DNA of 21,065 nucleotides from Bacillota bacterium (GTDB taxonomy: Bacteria; Bacillota; Clostridia; Christensenellales; Aristaeellaceae): contig JAEWRJ010000094.1 of NCBI GenBank assembly GCA_023460055.1, positions 1-21,065 on the forward strand, in the 5' to 3' direction. Made by a program: the position numbers and the translations under genes. The notes beneath the pieces were generated by a model that searched no databases, was not told the origin of the DNA, and saw only the letters and a list, made by a program, of their open reading frames with translations. This document shows positions 1 through 6,553 of this stretch, one piece after another (the first letter of the stretch is position 1; the number at the start of each line of letters is the position of its first letter).

Positions 1-174
1 GCCATTGTCTATTTTGCGGTGGCCTATCTCAACACCATGGATCAGGCCTGGGTCTACGGGCTCACACGCATCATGGGCACCCTGATCGGCACGGGCATCG
101 GCCTGCTGGTCAACTTCACCATTTGCCCGCCTAAAAAAGAATCAATATCAAGCCTCTCCGGAGAAGCGGGATAA
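1..174 (+). CDS. C-terminal end of an aromatic acid exporter / FUSC-like membrane protein (5' partial)
   Basis: An open frame enters from the left edge and runs 57 codons to TAA at 172-174. It reads as a hydrophobic segment, then R-I-M-G-T-L-I-G-T-G-I-G, a second hydrophobic run ending in V-N, and a short polar tail. The R-x-x-G-T-x-x-G-x-x-x-x-x-x-V-N pattern is typical of the last helix of the membrane domain in Firmicute ArAE/FUSC proteins (YgaE/YqjA-like), which are proposed exporters of aromatic acids or polyamine-like compounds. Only the tail is present, so the family call is tentative and no substrate can be given. The end of the gene overlaps the 3' end of the convergent ABC ATPase gene by 27 bases. 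Confidence 0.6.
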   Translation, partial: AIVYFAVAYLNTMDQAWVYGLTRIMGTLIGTGIGLLVNFTICPPKKESISSLSGEAG

Positions 175-930
175 AAACTGCCTGGTTCTCTCTTCCTTGG
201 GCGCGCCGATAACCTCTTGCGGCGGCCCTTCTTCAACGATCATGCCATCGTCCATAAAGATCACATGATCTGCCACATCCCTGGCAAAGGCCATTTCGTG
301 GGTCACGATGATCATGGTGGTGTTCTGCTCAGCCAGGCTGCGCACCACGCGCAGAACCTCGCCGGTCAGCTCAGGATCAAGAGCCGAGGTAGGCTCATCA
401 AAGCAGAGCACGCTGGGGTTAAGCGCCAATGCCCGCGCGATTGCCACCCGCTGCTGCTGCCCGCCGGACAGCTGATGAGGATATGATTCAGCCTTAGCGG
501 AGAGACCCATGCGCTCAAGCAGTTGCCTCCCTTTGGCTTCGATCTCCTGATACCGGGAAGCGGACAGGCGCTTCTCCTGCTCCCTGATCAGCAGCTCGCT
601 GGCCAGGGTTATATTTTTAAGCGCGGTGTATTGGGGAAACAGGTTAAATGACTGAAAAACCAGCCCGAAATTAAGCCTGCGCTTTCTGATCTCCTGCTCA
701 TTTTGCATGGCGGCGTCACGCGCGTCAAACAGCACCTTGCCGTGCAGCCGAATGATGCCCCCATCGGGCCTCTCCAGAAAATTCAAGCAGCGCAGCAGCG
801 TCGTCTTGCCTGAACCCGAGGAGCCGATGATGGCAAGCGCTTTCCCCTCCTCCAGAGAAAAACTGATATCGCGCAGTACCTGCACGCCGCCGAAGCTTTT
901 GTTGATGCCTTCCGCTTCCAATATCGCCAT
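148..930 (-). CDS. Polar amino acid ABC transporter, ATP-binding protein (GlnQ/HisP family)
   Basis: A 260-residue ATPase that would power amino acid import at the inner face of the membrane. All core motifs are present in order: Walker A GSSGSGKT (36-43), Q-loop VFQSFNLFPQ (91-100), signature LSGGQQQR (154-161), Walker B VLCFDEP (174-180) and the H-loop VTHEM (209-213). The FNLFP string after the Q-loop and the length are characteristic of the GlnQ/HisP/ArtP polar amino acid subfamily. It is the last gene of a minus-strand operon, 10 bases after the permease stop codon, with the binding-protein gene further upstream. The substrate (glutamine, arginine, cystine or another) cannot be decided from sequence. 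The last codons overlap the convergent upstream gene. Confidence 0.95.
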   Translation of the reverse strand: MAILEAEGINKSFGGVQVLRDISFSLEEGKALAIIGSSGSGKTTLLRCLNFLERPDGGIIRLHGKVLFDARDAAMQNEQEIRKRRLNFGLVFQSFNLFPQYTALKNITLASELLIREQEKRLSASRYQEIEAKGRQLLERMGLSAKAESYPHQLSGGQQQRVAIARALALNPSVLCFDEPTSALDPELTGEVLRVVRSLAEQNTTMIIVTHEMAFARDVADHVIFMDDGMIVEEGPPQEVIGAPKEERTRQFLSRFSGEA

Positions 931-940
931 GTATATACCC

Positions 941-1603
941 TTATGCCTTAAAGTAGTCCAGGCGCTTTTCCAGCCTGCTGAACAGTATCGTCAGTATACC
1001 GACAAATGCCAGAAAGAATATGCCCGTAGAGAACAAAGGCCAGATCAGGCCTTTTGAGGTGTATTCCTGCGCCATCATGATGATCTCCTTGATGGAGATG
1101 ATGCGGGCGAGCGAGGTATCCTTGACCAGCGTGATCACTTCATTGCCCATGGAGGGCAGAATACGTTTGATCACCTGCAGCAGCGTCACGCGGAAGAATA
1201 TCTGCGCGCGTGTCATGCCCAGCACCTGCCCGGCTTCCGTTTGACCCTTTGGAATACCTTGAATGCCGCCGCGGTAAATCTCCGAAAAGTAGCAGGCATA
1301 GTTGATCACAAAGGCCGCGGAGGCTGCCGTAAATCGCGCCCCTCCGCCGGAGCCCCAAAGAGGTCCCCAGCCAAGCAGCCCCGGCGCGAAGTAGATAACA
1401 AGAACCTGCAGCATGAGCGGGGTGCCTCGAATCACCCAGACAATCCCCGCGGTCAGCCAGGAAAGCGGTTTGAAGCGGCTCATCGACCCAAAGGCGATCA
1501 AAAGCCCCAGAGGCAGTGAAAAGAGCAGCGTGACAAAAAACAGCTGGACATTCAGCCCAAAGCTCTCAATCAGCCGCCCAATAATGATGTTAGTATCTGT
1601 CAT
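941..1603 (-). CDS. Polar amino acid ABC transporter, permease (HisMQ/GlnP-type)
   Basis: A 220-residue inner-membrane permease with about five hydrophobic segments. It carries the EAA loop that contacts the ATPase, read as E-A-G-Q-V-L-G-M-T-R followed by F-R-V-T-L-L-Q-V (about residues 122-141). The V-I-R-G-T-P-L-M-L-Q-V stretch near residues 57-67 is the usual HisMQ-family signature. Only one permease gene is present, so the channel is probably a homodimer, as in many Gram-positive amino acid importers. The start at 1603 follows AGGATAAAGA on the minus strand, a fair ribosome binding site. The gene lies 70 bases after the binding-protein gene, with a strong hairpin in the gap. Confidence 0.94.
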   Translation of the reverse strand: MTDTNIIIGRLIESFGLNVQLFFVTLLFSLPLGLLIAFGSMSRFKPLSWLTAGIVWVIRGTPLMLQVLVIYFAPGLLGWGPLWGSGGGARFTAASAAFVINYACYFSEIYRGGIQGIPKGQTEAGQVLGMTRAQIFFRVTLLQVIKRILPSMGNEVITLVKDTSLARIISIKEIIMMAQEYTSKGLIWPLFSTGIFFLAFVGILTILFSRLEKRLDYFKA

Positions 1604-1627
1604 TCTTTATCCTATAAAATAGTCATA

Positions 1628-1655
1628 AGGGGGCAGAATGGTTACTCTGCCCCCT
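1628..1655 (-). promoter_or_regulatory. Intercistronic hairpin between binding protein and permease genes
   Basis: AGGGGGCAGA (1628-1637) and TCTGCCCCCT (1646-1655) form a perfect 10-bp stem with an 8-base loop. There is no good U tract after it on the minus strand. It is therefore more likely a 3'-end stabiliser or partial attenuator that keeps the binding-protein message more abundant than the permease/ATPase message, a common arrangement in ABC importer operons. The function is inferred; the hairpin is seen. Confidence 0.7.
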
Positions 1656-1673
1656 GATATGCAGTTAAATGGG

Positions 1674-2459
1674 TCAGACCGCCAGATCCAGGCCGAACTT
1701 CTGGGCCAGTTCCTGCAGGAAGCCTTGCTCCTTGAGGGTTAGGAAAGCCTTGTTTACTTCCTCTGCGATATCGCTTCCCTTGCGGAAGGCGACGCCGTAA
1801 TCTTCCACACCCAGGCGGTCAACGATCTTCAGATCAACATAATCGCCGTCTTTGCCGACCATTGCGTTGGCCAGGGTCAGATCCAGCACGGCTGCGTAGG
1901 CTGTACCGGCTTTGACTTCCATCAGGCAGGCAGTCTGCACTTCCTTGCTGATCAGCTCGGCCTGGGAAAGGTTCGGGTCTTCCTGAACAGTCGTTTCTCC
2001 GGCGCTTCCCGCTTCCGCGGCGACAACCTTGCCGATCAGGGAGGCGGTGGATTCATACTCGCTGCCCTCTTTGATAACGACGGCTTGCGCGTTCTTCACA
2101 TAGGGAATGGTTATCTCCATCTGGGCTTTACGCTCATCAGTGATGGTCAGGCCATTCCAGATGCAATCGATGTTTTTGGCGGCCAGCTCGATCTCCTTGG
2201 TGTTCCAGTCGATCTCGACAAATTCAGGAGTTACGCCCAAGATCTGCGCGACGGCGACGGCCAGCTCGGTGTCAAAGCCGGTGAACTCGCCCTTTTCATC
2301 GGTATAGTTCATAGGCGCATAGACGGTATACCCGATGACGAGCGTGCCTTTTTCCTGCACATGATGCAGATCGCTCTCCTCAGCCGCCGATACCGGCACG
2401 GCAAACATCGCAAAGACCAGGGACAGAAGCACAGACAGGGACAGGAACTTCTTGAACAT
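1674..2459 (-). CDS. Polar amino acid ABC transporter, extracellular substrate-binding protein
   Basis: A 261-residue exported solute-binding protein (bacterial SBP family 3). Residues 1-25 form a signal peptide: M-F-K-K, a hydrophobic core, then V-P-V-S-A before A-E-E. The mature part starts with the usual family pattern, G-T-L-V-I-G-Y-T, N-Y-T-D-E-K-G-E-F-T-G-F-D-T-E-L-A-V-A-V-A near 52-73. It ends with an F-R-K-G-S motif and a C-terminal helix (K-E-Q-G-F-L-Q-E-L). It is the first gene of the operon, with AAGGAGG upstream. There is no lipobox cysteine, which is unusual for a Gram-positive binding protein. The ligand cannot be read from the sequence. Confidence 0.93.
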   Translation of the reverse strand: MFKKFLSLSVLLSLVFAMFAVPVSAAEESDLHHVQEKGTLVIGYTVYAPMNYTDEKGEFTGFDTELAVAVAQILGVTPEFVEIDWNTKEIELAAKNIDCIWNGLTITDERKAQMEITIPYVKNAQAVVIKEGSEYESTASLIGKVVAAEAGSAGETTVQEDPNLSQAELISKEVQTACLMEVKAGTAYAAVLDLTLANAMVGKDGDYVDLKIVDRLGVEDYGVAFRKGSDIAEEVNKAFLTLKEQGFLQELAQKFGLDLAV

Positions 2460-2485
2460 CGCGTATACCCTCCTTCGTTAACTTT

Positions 2486-2502
2486 CCGGACCTTTAGTCC
2501 GG
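2486..2502 (-). promoter_or_regulatory. Leader hairpin just upstream of the binding-protein ribosome binding site
   Basis: CCGGAC (2486-2491) and GTCCGG (2497-2502) make a perfect 6-bp stem with a 5-base loop. It lies in the predicted 5' leader between the -10 box and the AAGGAGG site. It may stabilise the 5' end or modulate initiation. It is too small to be a riboswitch by itself. Confidence 0.45.
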
Positions 2503-2512
2503 GATTGCGGGA

Positions 2513-2541
2513 ATCATATCACACTTTTTGAAAGATGGAAA
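2513..2541 (-). promoter_or_regulatory. SigA-like promoter of the amino acid ABC operon
   Basis: On the minus strand: TTTCCA (2541-2536), a 17-base spacer, then TATGAT (2518-2513) preceded by TGa, an extended -10. The predicted start is near 2506, giving a leader of about 45 bases before the ATG at 2459. Confidence 0.6.
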
Positions 2542-2610
2542 GTATAAAATTGCATTTTTTCGATTTTTTATTCCTATCATTCAACACAATGCAGGAAGTG
2601 GTAGATATAT

Positions 2611-2636
2611 AACAAAAACAGGCATGCGCTGCCTGT
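2611..2636 (-). terminator. Rho-independent terminator after the ABC-F gene
   Basis: On the minus strand ACAGGCA pairs with TGCCTGT (7 bp, 5-base loop) and is followed by TTTTTGTT. The hairpin begins about 22 bases after the ABC-F stop codon, separating that gene from the ABC importer operon. Confidence 0.85.
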
Positions 2637-2657
2637 CTGCTGTGGAAATAAGCGGGA

Positions 2658-4259
2658 TTAGGCCTGAATGCCCAGCTTCCTCTCCAGATATTGATCGTAT
2701 GTGCCCCGGAAATCAACCATGCCGTCAGGCTGCAGCTCTATCACCCGGTTGGCAACGGAACTGATCAGCTCGTGGTCATGGGAGGTGAACAGGATGTTGC
2801 TGTTAAAATCACTCATGCCGTTGTTGAGCGCCGTGATGGTCTCAAGATCCAGATGGTTGGTGGGCTGATCCATCAGCAGCACATTGGCCTCCTTGAGCAT
2901 CATGCGGGCAAGCATGCATCGCACCTTCTCACCGCCCGACAGCACCGCCGAGCTTTTGAACACCTCATCGCCGGAAAACAGCATCTTGCCGAGGAAACCG
3001 CGCATGTAGGTATCGGTGGTGTCTTCCAGGGAGAACTGCCGCAGCCAGTCCAGTATGTTCAGGGACTTTTCCTTGGGGAAGAAGGCGGTGTTATCCTTGG
3101 GGAAGTAAGAGGCGGTGATGGTGATGCCCCAGCGCGCCTCTCCCTCATCCGCTTCACTTTCGCCAGCCAGCACCTCAAAGAGGGCCGAAATGGCGTTTTC
3201 ATCGCCTATGAAGGCGATTTTATCCCCCTTGTCCACAGTAAAGCTGACCCCGTCAAATACCTTGACCCCATCGATTGATTTACTCAGGCCATCCACCCGC
3301 AGGATCTCATTGCCCACATCGCGGTTCTTCTGGAAGGTAATGAAAGGATAGCGGCGGTTGGACGGCTCGATCTCATCCAGGGAGATCTTCTCCAGAAGCT
3401 TTTTGCGCGACGTAGCCTGGCGCGATTTGGACGCGTTGGCCGAAAAGCGCTCTATGAAGGTCTGCAAAGCCTTGCGCTGCTCTTCCTTCTTTTTGTTCTG
3501 ATCCTTCATCATCTGGGCAGCCAGCTGGCTTGACTGGTACCAGAAATCATAGTTGCCCGTGTACACCTTGATGCGGCCGTAATCGACGTCCGCGATATAG
3601 GTGCACACGTTATTAAGGAAGTGACGGTCATGGGATACAACGATGACCACGCCCTCATAGTTAATCAGAAATTCTTCAAACCAGGCGATGGCGGCGATAT
3701 CCAGGTCATTGGTAGGCTCATCCAGTATCAGAACATCCGGGGTGCCAAACAGCGCCTGCGCCAGGATAACTTTCACCTTTTCGCGGCCGGCAAGTGCGCT
3801 CATCTTCTTATTGTGCAGCTCCTCAGGCAAGCCCAGCGAGTTGAGCAGCGTAGCCGCGTCGGCCTCCATGGTCCAGCCGCCCAGATCCGCAAACTCGCCT
3901 TCAAGCGCCGCGGCACGCTCCCCATCCTCATCTGAAAAATCAGGCTTGGTGTAGAGTTCATCCTTTTCCCGCTCGATCTGATACAGGCGCGGGTTGCCCA
4001 AAATGACGGTTTCGAGAACCGTATAGGCGTCAAAGGCATAGTGGTCCTGGCCCAGCACGGACATACGCTGGCCTTTGGACATGCTGACCTCGCCGGAACT
4101 GGGTTCCAGATCACCGGAGAGGATCCTTAAAAACGTCGACTTGCCCGCTCCGTTAGCTCCGATGATGCCATAGCAATTGCCTGGCACAAACTTGATATTG
4201 ACGCGGTGAAACAGCCTTCTGTCGGCAAATTGGAGGCTGAGATTGGATACCGTGAGCAT
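2658..4259 (-). CDS. ykpA: ABC-F family ATPase, YkpA/YbiT subgroup, with degenerate second ATP site
   Basis: A soluble tandem ABC protein with no membrane domain. ABC-F proteins act on ribosomes as translation factors or antibiotic-protection factors. The ATG at 4259 is chosen over 4286 because AGGAAGGG lies about 10 bases upstream and the protein then begins M-L-T-V-S-N-L-S-L, as in B. subtilis YkpA (533 residues here). Domain 1 has Walker A GANGAGKS (34-41), a signature reading LAGRE instead of LSGGx (156-160) and Walker B ILDEP. A charged linker (about 250-295) with many K, E and Q is the expected P-site tRNA interaction motif region. Domain 2 has an intact LSGGE (440-444), but its Walker A position reads GDENAISA with no lysine, and its Walker B glutamate is Gln465. 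The gene is monocistronic. The family is secure; the cellular role is not. Confidence 0.93.
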   Translation of the reverse strand: MLTVSNLSLQFADRRLFHRVNIKFVPGNCYGIIGANGAGKSTFLRILSGDLEPSSGEVSMSKGQRMSVLGQDHYAFDAYTVLETVILGNPRLYQIEREKDELYTKPDFSDEDGERAAALEGEFADLGGWTMEADAATLLNSLGLPEELHNKKMSALAGREKVKVILAQALFGTPDVLILDEPTNDLDIAAIAWFEEFLINYEGVVIVVSHDRHFLNNVCTYIADVDYGRIKVYTGNYDFWYQSSQLAAQMMKDQNKKKEEQRKALQTFIERFSANASKSRQATSRKKLLEKISLDEIEPSNRRYPFITFQKNRDVGNEILRVDGLSKSIDGVKVFDGVSFTVDKGDKIAFIGDENAISALFEVLAGESEADEGEARWGITITASYFPKDNTAFFPKEKSLNILDWLRQFSLEDTTDTYMRGFLGKMLFSGDEVFKSSAVLSGGEKVRCMLARMMLKEANVLLMDQPTNHLDLETITALNNGMSDFNSNILFTSHDHELISSVANRVIELQPDGMVDFRGTYDQYLERKLGIQA

Positions 4260-4320
4260 GAGTAATTCCCTTCCTGATCGCTTCATTAAACCGACGCGTC
4301 CGATTGACGCGCAAATTGAA

Positions 4321-4349
4321 ATTATACATCAATAGAGCATGGAAGTAAA
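4321..4349 (-). promoter_or_regulatory. SigA-like promoter of the ABC-F gene
   Basis: On the minus strand: TTTACT (4349-4344), a 17-base spacer, then a perfect TATAAT (4326-4321). The predicted start near 4314 lies downstream of the alternative upstream region and leaves a 55-base leader before the ATG at 4259. A small hairpin (GCGTC/GACGC) sits in that leader. Confidence 0.7.
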
Positions 4350-4379
4350 TGGAAGGTTTGGGAATTCCATTACCCGAGG

Positions 4380-4736
4380 CTAAATCGACTCTTTCTCCTC
4401 GTACCGCTCCACCCGGACGATCAGCAGGCTCCCGTCGTAGGTGACTTCCGCGGTATCCACCATCATGCCGGCCAGGGACAGCTCGCCGTCAAGCTCCTCT
4501 TCCCCGCTGAGGTACCAATAATTCTGTTCCATGTCTTTCTGGCGTGGGATGCTGAGCAGACGCTTGAGATGATCCACCTGCGCTGAAGAAAGGTCCTTGA
4601 TCGTTCCGGTCACGGTCAATTCGGTGCTGTGCGGGGCCATCTTGATATCTGTCGTAAAATGGCAGCCGCCCAGATAAAAGAAATGTCCTAAAATGTCCGT
4701 CAGGATGCGGATATTCTTTTCATATCTCATCTTCAT
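4380..4736 (-). CDS. Small soluble protein of unknown function, coupled to the DUF1576 gene
   Basis: A 118-residue protein with no signal peptide or membrane helix. I do not recognise a named family. It starts with a basic helix-like segment, followed by alternating polar/hydrophobic strands (F-T-T-D-I-K-M, E-L-T-V-T-G-T-I). Then come a Q-V-D-H-L-K-R-L-L-S-I-P-R-Q helix, an N-Y-W-Y-L-S-G-E-E segment and a strand-rich end (A-E-V-T-Y-D-G-S-L-L-I-V-R-V). It looks like a compact alpha/beta domain. Its start codon lies inside the end of the DUF1576 gene (17-base overlap), so translation is probably coupled and the two products plausibly work together. AAGGGG sits about 10 bases upstream; an alternative ATG is at 4730. 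Confidence 0.75.
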   Translation of the reverse strand: MKMRYEKNIRILTDILGHFFYLGGCHFTTDIKMAPHSTELTVTGTIKDLSSAQVDHLKRLLSIPRQKDMEQNYWYLSGEEELDGELSLAGMMVDTAEVTYDGSLLIVRVERYEEKESI

Positions 4737-5988
4737 AAGTTCGTTTCCCCTTCTTGAGTGTCAGGATGACAGGTACCAGTACCAGTGCCACGAAGCCGGC
4801 CACAAATCCGTTGTTATACAGGTTCATTCCTCCGGCGCCCTGTCCGATGTGGCTGACGACCATCGCGTGTACAACACCGGCTGTCATCCCCCACCCCCAG
4901 CCGTACTGGCCGGAGATAGGCGCGAGGCCCGTGCAAAGCAGGATCGCCAGCACATTGCCGGGCGCTGTCAGCCCCTGGCTGCTAAACGCGGACGACAGGA
5001 TGGCGCCCAGCATCACGGGCAGGCAGTTGCGCGGGTGCTTGCCAAAGCTGCCAAAGCCGATGATGGTAAAGATGCCGGCCAGCGTCCCTCCGTTGAGCGG
5101 CGCTCCGATCAGCAGGGTCAAGGTAACTGACATGTAGGTCAGCAACCCCATGTTAAGGTAAATGCACTCGCCATACAGGAGGTAATAGTCCGTGACCAGG
5201 CGGCCTGAGTGGCCCAGAACCCTCTTGTATTGCGCCTTGAGACCATCCTGCGGACGGCTCAGCAATCCAAGGACAATCAGCCCCGCGCCAAGCGCGTACA
5301 TTAAGATGGCAAGGGGAAGATCCTGCCCTTCGCTCCAATGAAGCGGCCTTTCATAGTCCAGTCCCAGATAGCGCGAAATGGCCATGAAGAACATGGCCAG
5401 TATGCCGCCTGCAAAGCCCGCGTTATACAGATTGTATCCCCCATGCACGCGCGTGGTTGCCGTGGAAACGATAGGCATGGAAAAGCCCACGGCAACACCC
5501 GCCGCCAGCGCTGCCACTATATGCACCCAGGATTCCAGCTGACCCAGATGCGCCACTTCCCCCACCAGGGGACCAAGCGTGGAACTGAGCAAGGCAATCA
5601 AGCCGAAGTTTGAAAAGGGCTCCTTCTGAAGCTTTGAGTATAGCCATACTCCGAAGATAATAGGCGCGGAATTGAACACCGTTTTCCCGAAAAACGAAAA
5701 GCCCGTCACCAGCCATATGCACATAATCAGCGCCCCATTGGGCTTTGCCCGGATGACGATCAGCAGCATAATGGATGCTGCCGCGCTGATCGCAGCGTTC
5801 ATGCTTGCCGCCCCTAGGCCTCCAACGGCAATGAAATCCGTGATCAAAAGGCCTCTCGCCATCAGGATGCTCCACAGGCCCGGCGCCAGCTCATTGAGGG
5901 GTGAAGAGATGAATCCGAACACGGCCAGCGTGCCCGCCATGATCAGGCACACGCGGTAGGGTGTCAGGCGGCGAAAAAGAGGTTGCAT
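4720..5988 (-). CDS. DUF1576 polytopic membrane protein with internal duplication
   Basis: A 422-residue, strongly hydrophobic protein with roughly 10-12 membrane segments, matching the DUF1576 family of Firmicute membrane proteins as I recall it. Two halves repeat the same signposts. The first half has N-G near 84, T-G-F-S-F-F-G-K at 95-102 and G-G-Y-N-L-Y-N-A-G-F-A-G-G at 183-195. The second half has N-G at 299, I-G-F-G-S-F-G-K at 310-317 and G-G-M-N-L-Y-N-N-G-F-V-A-G at 386-398. Such twofold repeats are typical of channels and secondary transporters. AAAGGA lies 7 bases before the ATG. It is the first gene of a two-gene operon with the overlapping 118-residue protein. The substrate is unknown. 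Confidence 0.85.
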   Translation of the reverse strand: MQPLFRRLTPYRVCLIMAGTLAVFGFISSPLNELAPGLWSILMARGLLITDFIAVGGLGAASMNAAISAAASIMLLIVIRAKPNGALIMCIWLVTGFSFFGKTVFNSAPIIFGVWLYSKLQKEPFSNFGLIALLSSTLGPLVGEVAHLGQLESWVHIVAALAAGVAVGFSMPIVSTATTRVHGGYNLYNAGFAGGILAMFFMAISRYLGLDYERPLHWSEGQDLPLAILMYALGAGLIVLGLLSRPQDGLKAQYKRVLGHSGRLVTDYYLLYGECIYLNMGLLTYMSVTLTLLIGAPLNGGTLAGIFTIIGFGSFGKHPRNCLPVMLGAILSSAFSSQGLTAPGNVLAILLCTGLAPISGQYGWGWGMTAGVVHAMVVSHIGQGAGGMNLYNNGFVAGFVALVLVPVILTLKKGKRTYEDEI

Positions 5989-6028
5989 GGCATCATCCTT
6001 TCATTTGCTCAGGCTAAAGAGATAAATC

Positions 6029-6057
6029 AGTATACCATGAGGCTGGATCCGGGAAAA
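6029..6057 (-). promoter_or_regulatory. Putative promoter of the DUF1576 operon
   Basis: On the minus strand: TTTTCC (6057-6052), a 17-base spacer, then TATACT (6034-6029) preceded by TGg (extended -10). The leader to the ATG at 5988 would be about 35 bases. The -35 is weak. Confidence 0.5.
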
Positions 6058-6112
6058 GCACGAATGATCTCATAGGCCAAACGCAAGCGGATAAAAAACT
6101 TAAGCTGTGCAC

Positions 6113-6141
6113 TTGCATTTAACCTTAAGGCATGATAATAT
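6113..6141 (+). promoter_or_regulatory. Putative promoter of rpmB
   Basis: TTGCAT (6113-6118), a 17-base spacer, then TAATAT (6136-6141). It is the only reasonable SigA-like pair in front of rpmB and gives a leader of about 60 bases. Confidence 0.5.
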
Positions 6142-6207
6142 GGACAGGCTGTCATGAAGGATTCGCTGTTTGCAAGTCCGCCAGTCTCCGACAGGGAGGT
6201 GTTATCG

Positions 6208-6426
6208 ATGGGAAAGTTTTGTGAAGTTTGCGAAAAGACCGCGATGAGCGGCCATAAGGTGAGCCACTCCAACCGCAAGAGCAACCGGCAGTGGGCTCCC
6301 AACGTGCAGAATGTGCGCGTAATGGCCGGCGTTTCTACCAAGCGCATTAACGTTTGCACCAGCTGCCTGCGCAGCGGCAAAGTTTCTCGCGCCCTGCCCA
6401 AGGTATCGGTTTCCACCGAAGCGTAA
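6208..6426 (+). CDS. rpmB: 50S ribosomal protein L28, zinc-ribbon form
   Basis: A 72-residue protein of the large ribosomal subunit. The N-terminus M-G-K-F-C-E-V-C-E-K and the later C-T-S-C-L-R provide two CxxC pairs, so this is the zinc-binding (C+) form of L28. The conserved G-H-K-V-S-H-S-N-R-K and R-x-W-x-P-N-V-Q segments are present. The ATG at 6208 is preceded by GGGAGGT with 7-base spacing; in-frame codons back to 6154 are upstream of the ribosome binding site and not part of the gene. The gene stands alone with its own promoter and terminator, as rpmB usually does in Firmicutes. Confidence 0.96.
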   Translation: MGKFCEVCEKTAMSGHKVSHSNRKSNRQWAPNVQNVRVMAGVSTKRINVCTSCLRSGKVSRALPKVSVSTEA

Positions 6427-6469
6427 CCAATTCATTGGCATAGCGCCCGCGCGGCAATCACAAACAGCT

Positions 6470-6504
6470 AACCCTCGCAAGCTATCCAGCAGCGGGGGTT
6501 TTGC
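6470..6504 (+). terminator. First terminator hairpin after rpmB
   Basis: AACCCTCGC (6470-6478) pairs with GCGGGGGTT (6492-6500), with one G.U pair, and continues into TTTT. It is followed 20 bases later by a stronger shared terminator. Confidence 0.6.
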
Positions 6505-6522
6505 TTATCCTGCCTTTCGCGC

Positions 6523-6549
6523 AAAAAAGCCCCGCTCAGCGGGGTTTTT
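6523..6549. terminator. Bidirectional terminator between rpmB and the MreB-like gene
   Basis: AAAAAA, then CCCCGC (6530-6535), loop TCA, GCGGGG (6539-6544), then TTTTT. The A run and T run make it usable in both directions. On the minus strand it begins 4 bases after the MreB-like stop codon. Confidence 0.92.
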
Positions 6550-6553
6550 GAAA

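Noticed and set aside
2691..3278. 195-codon plus-strand open frame opposite the ABC-F gene
   Set aside because: Shadow of a GC-rich real gene; no family features and His/Gln-rich composition typical of antisense frames.
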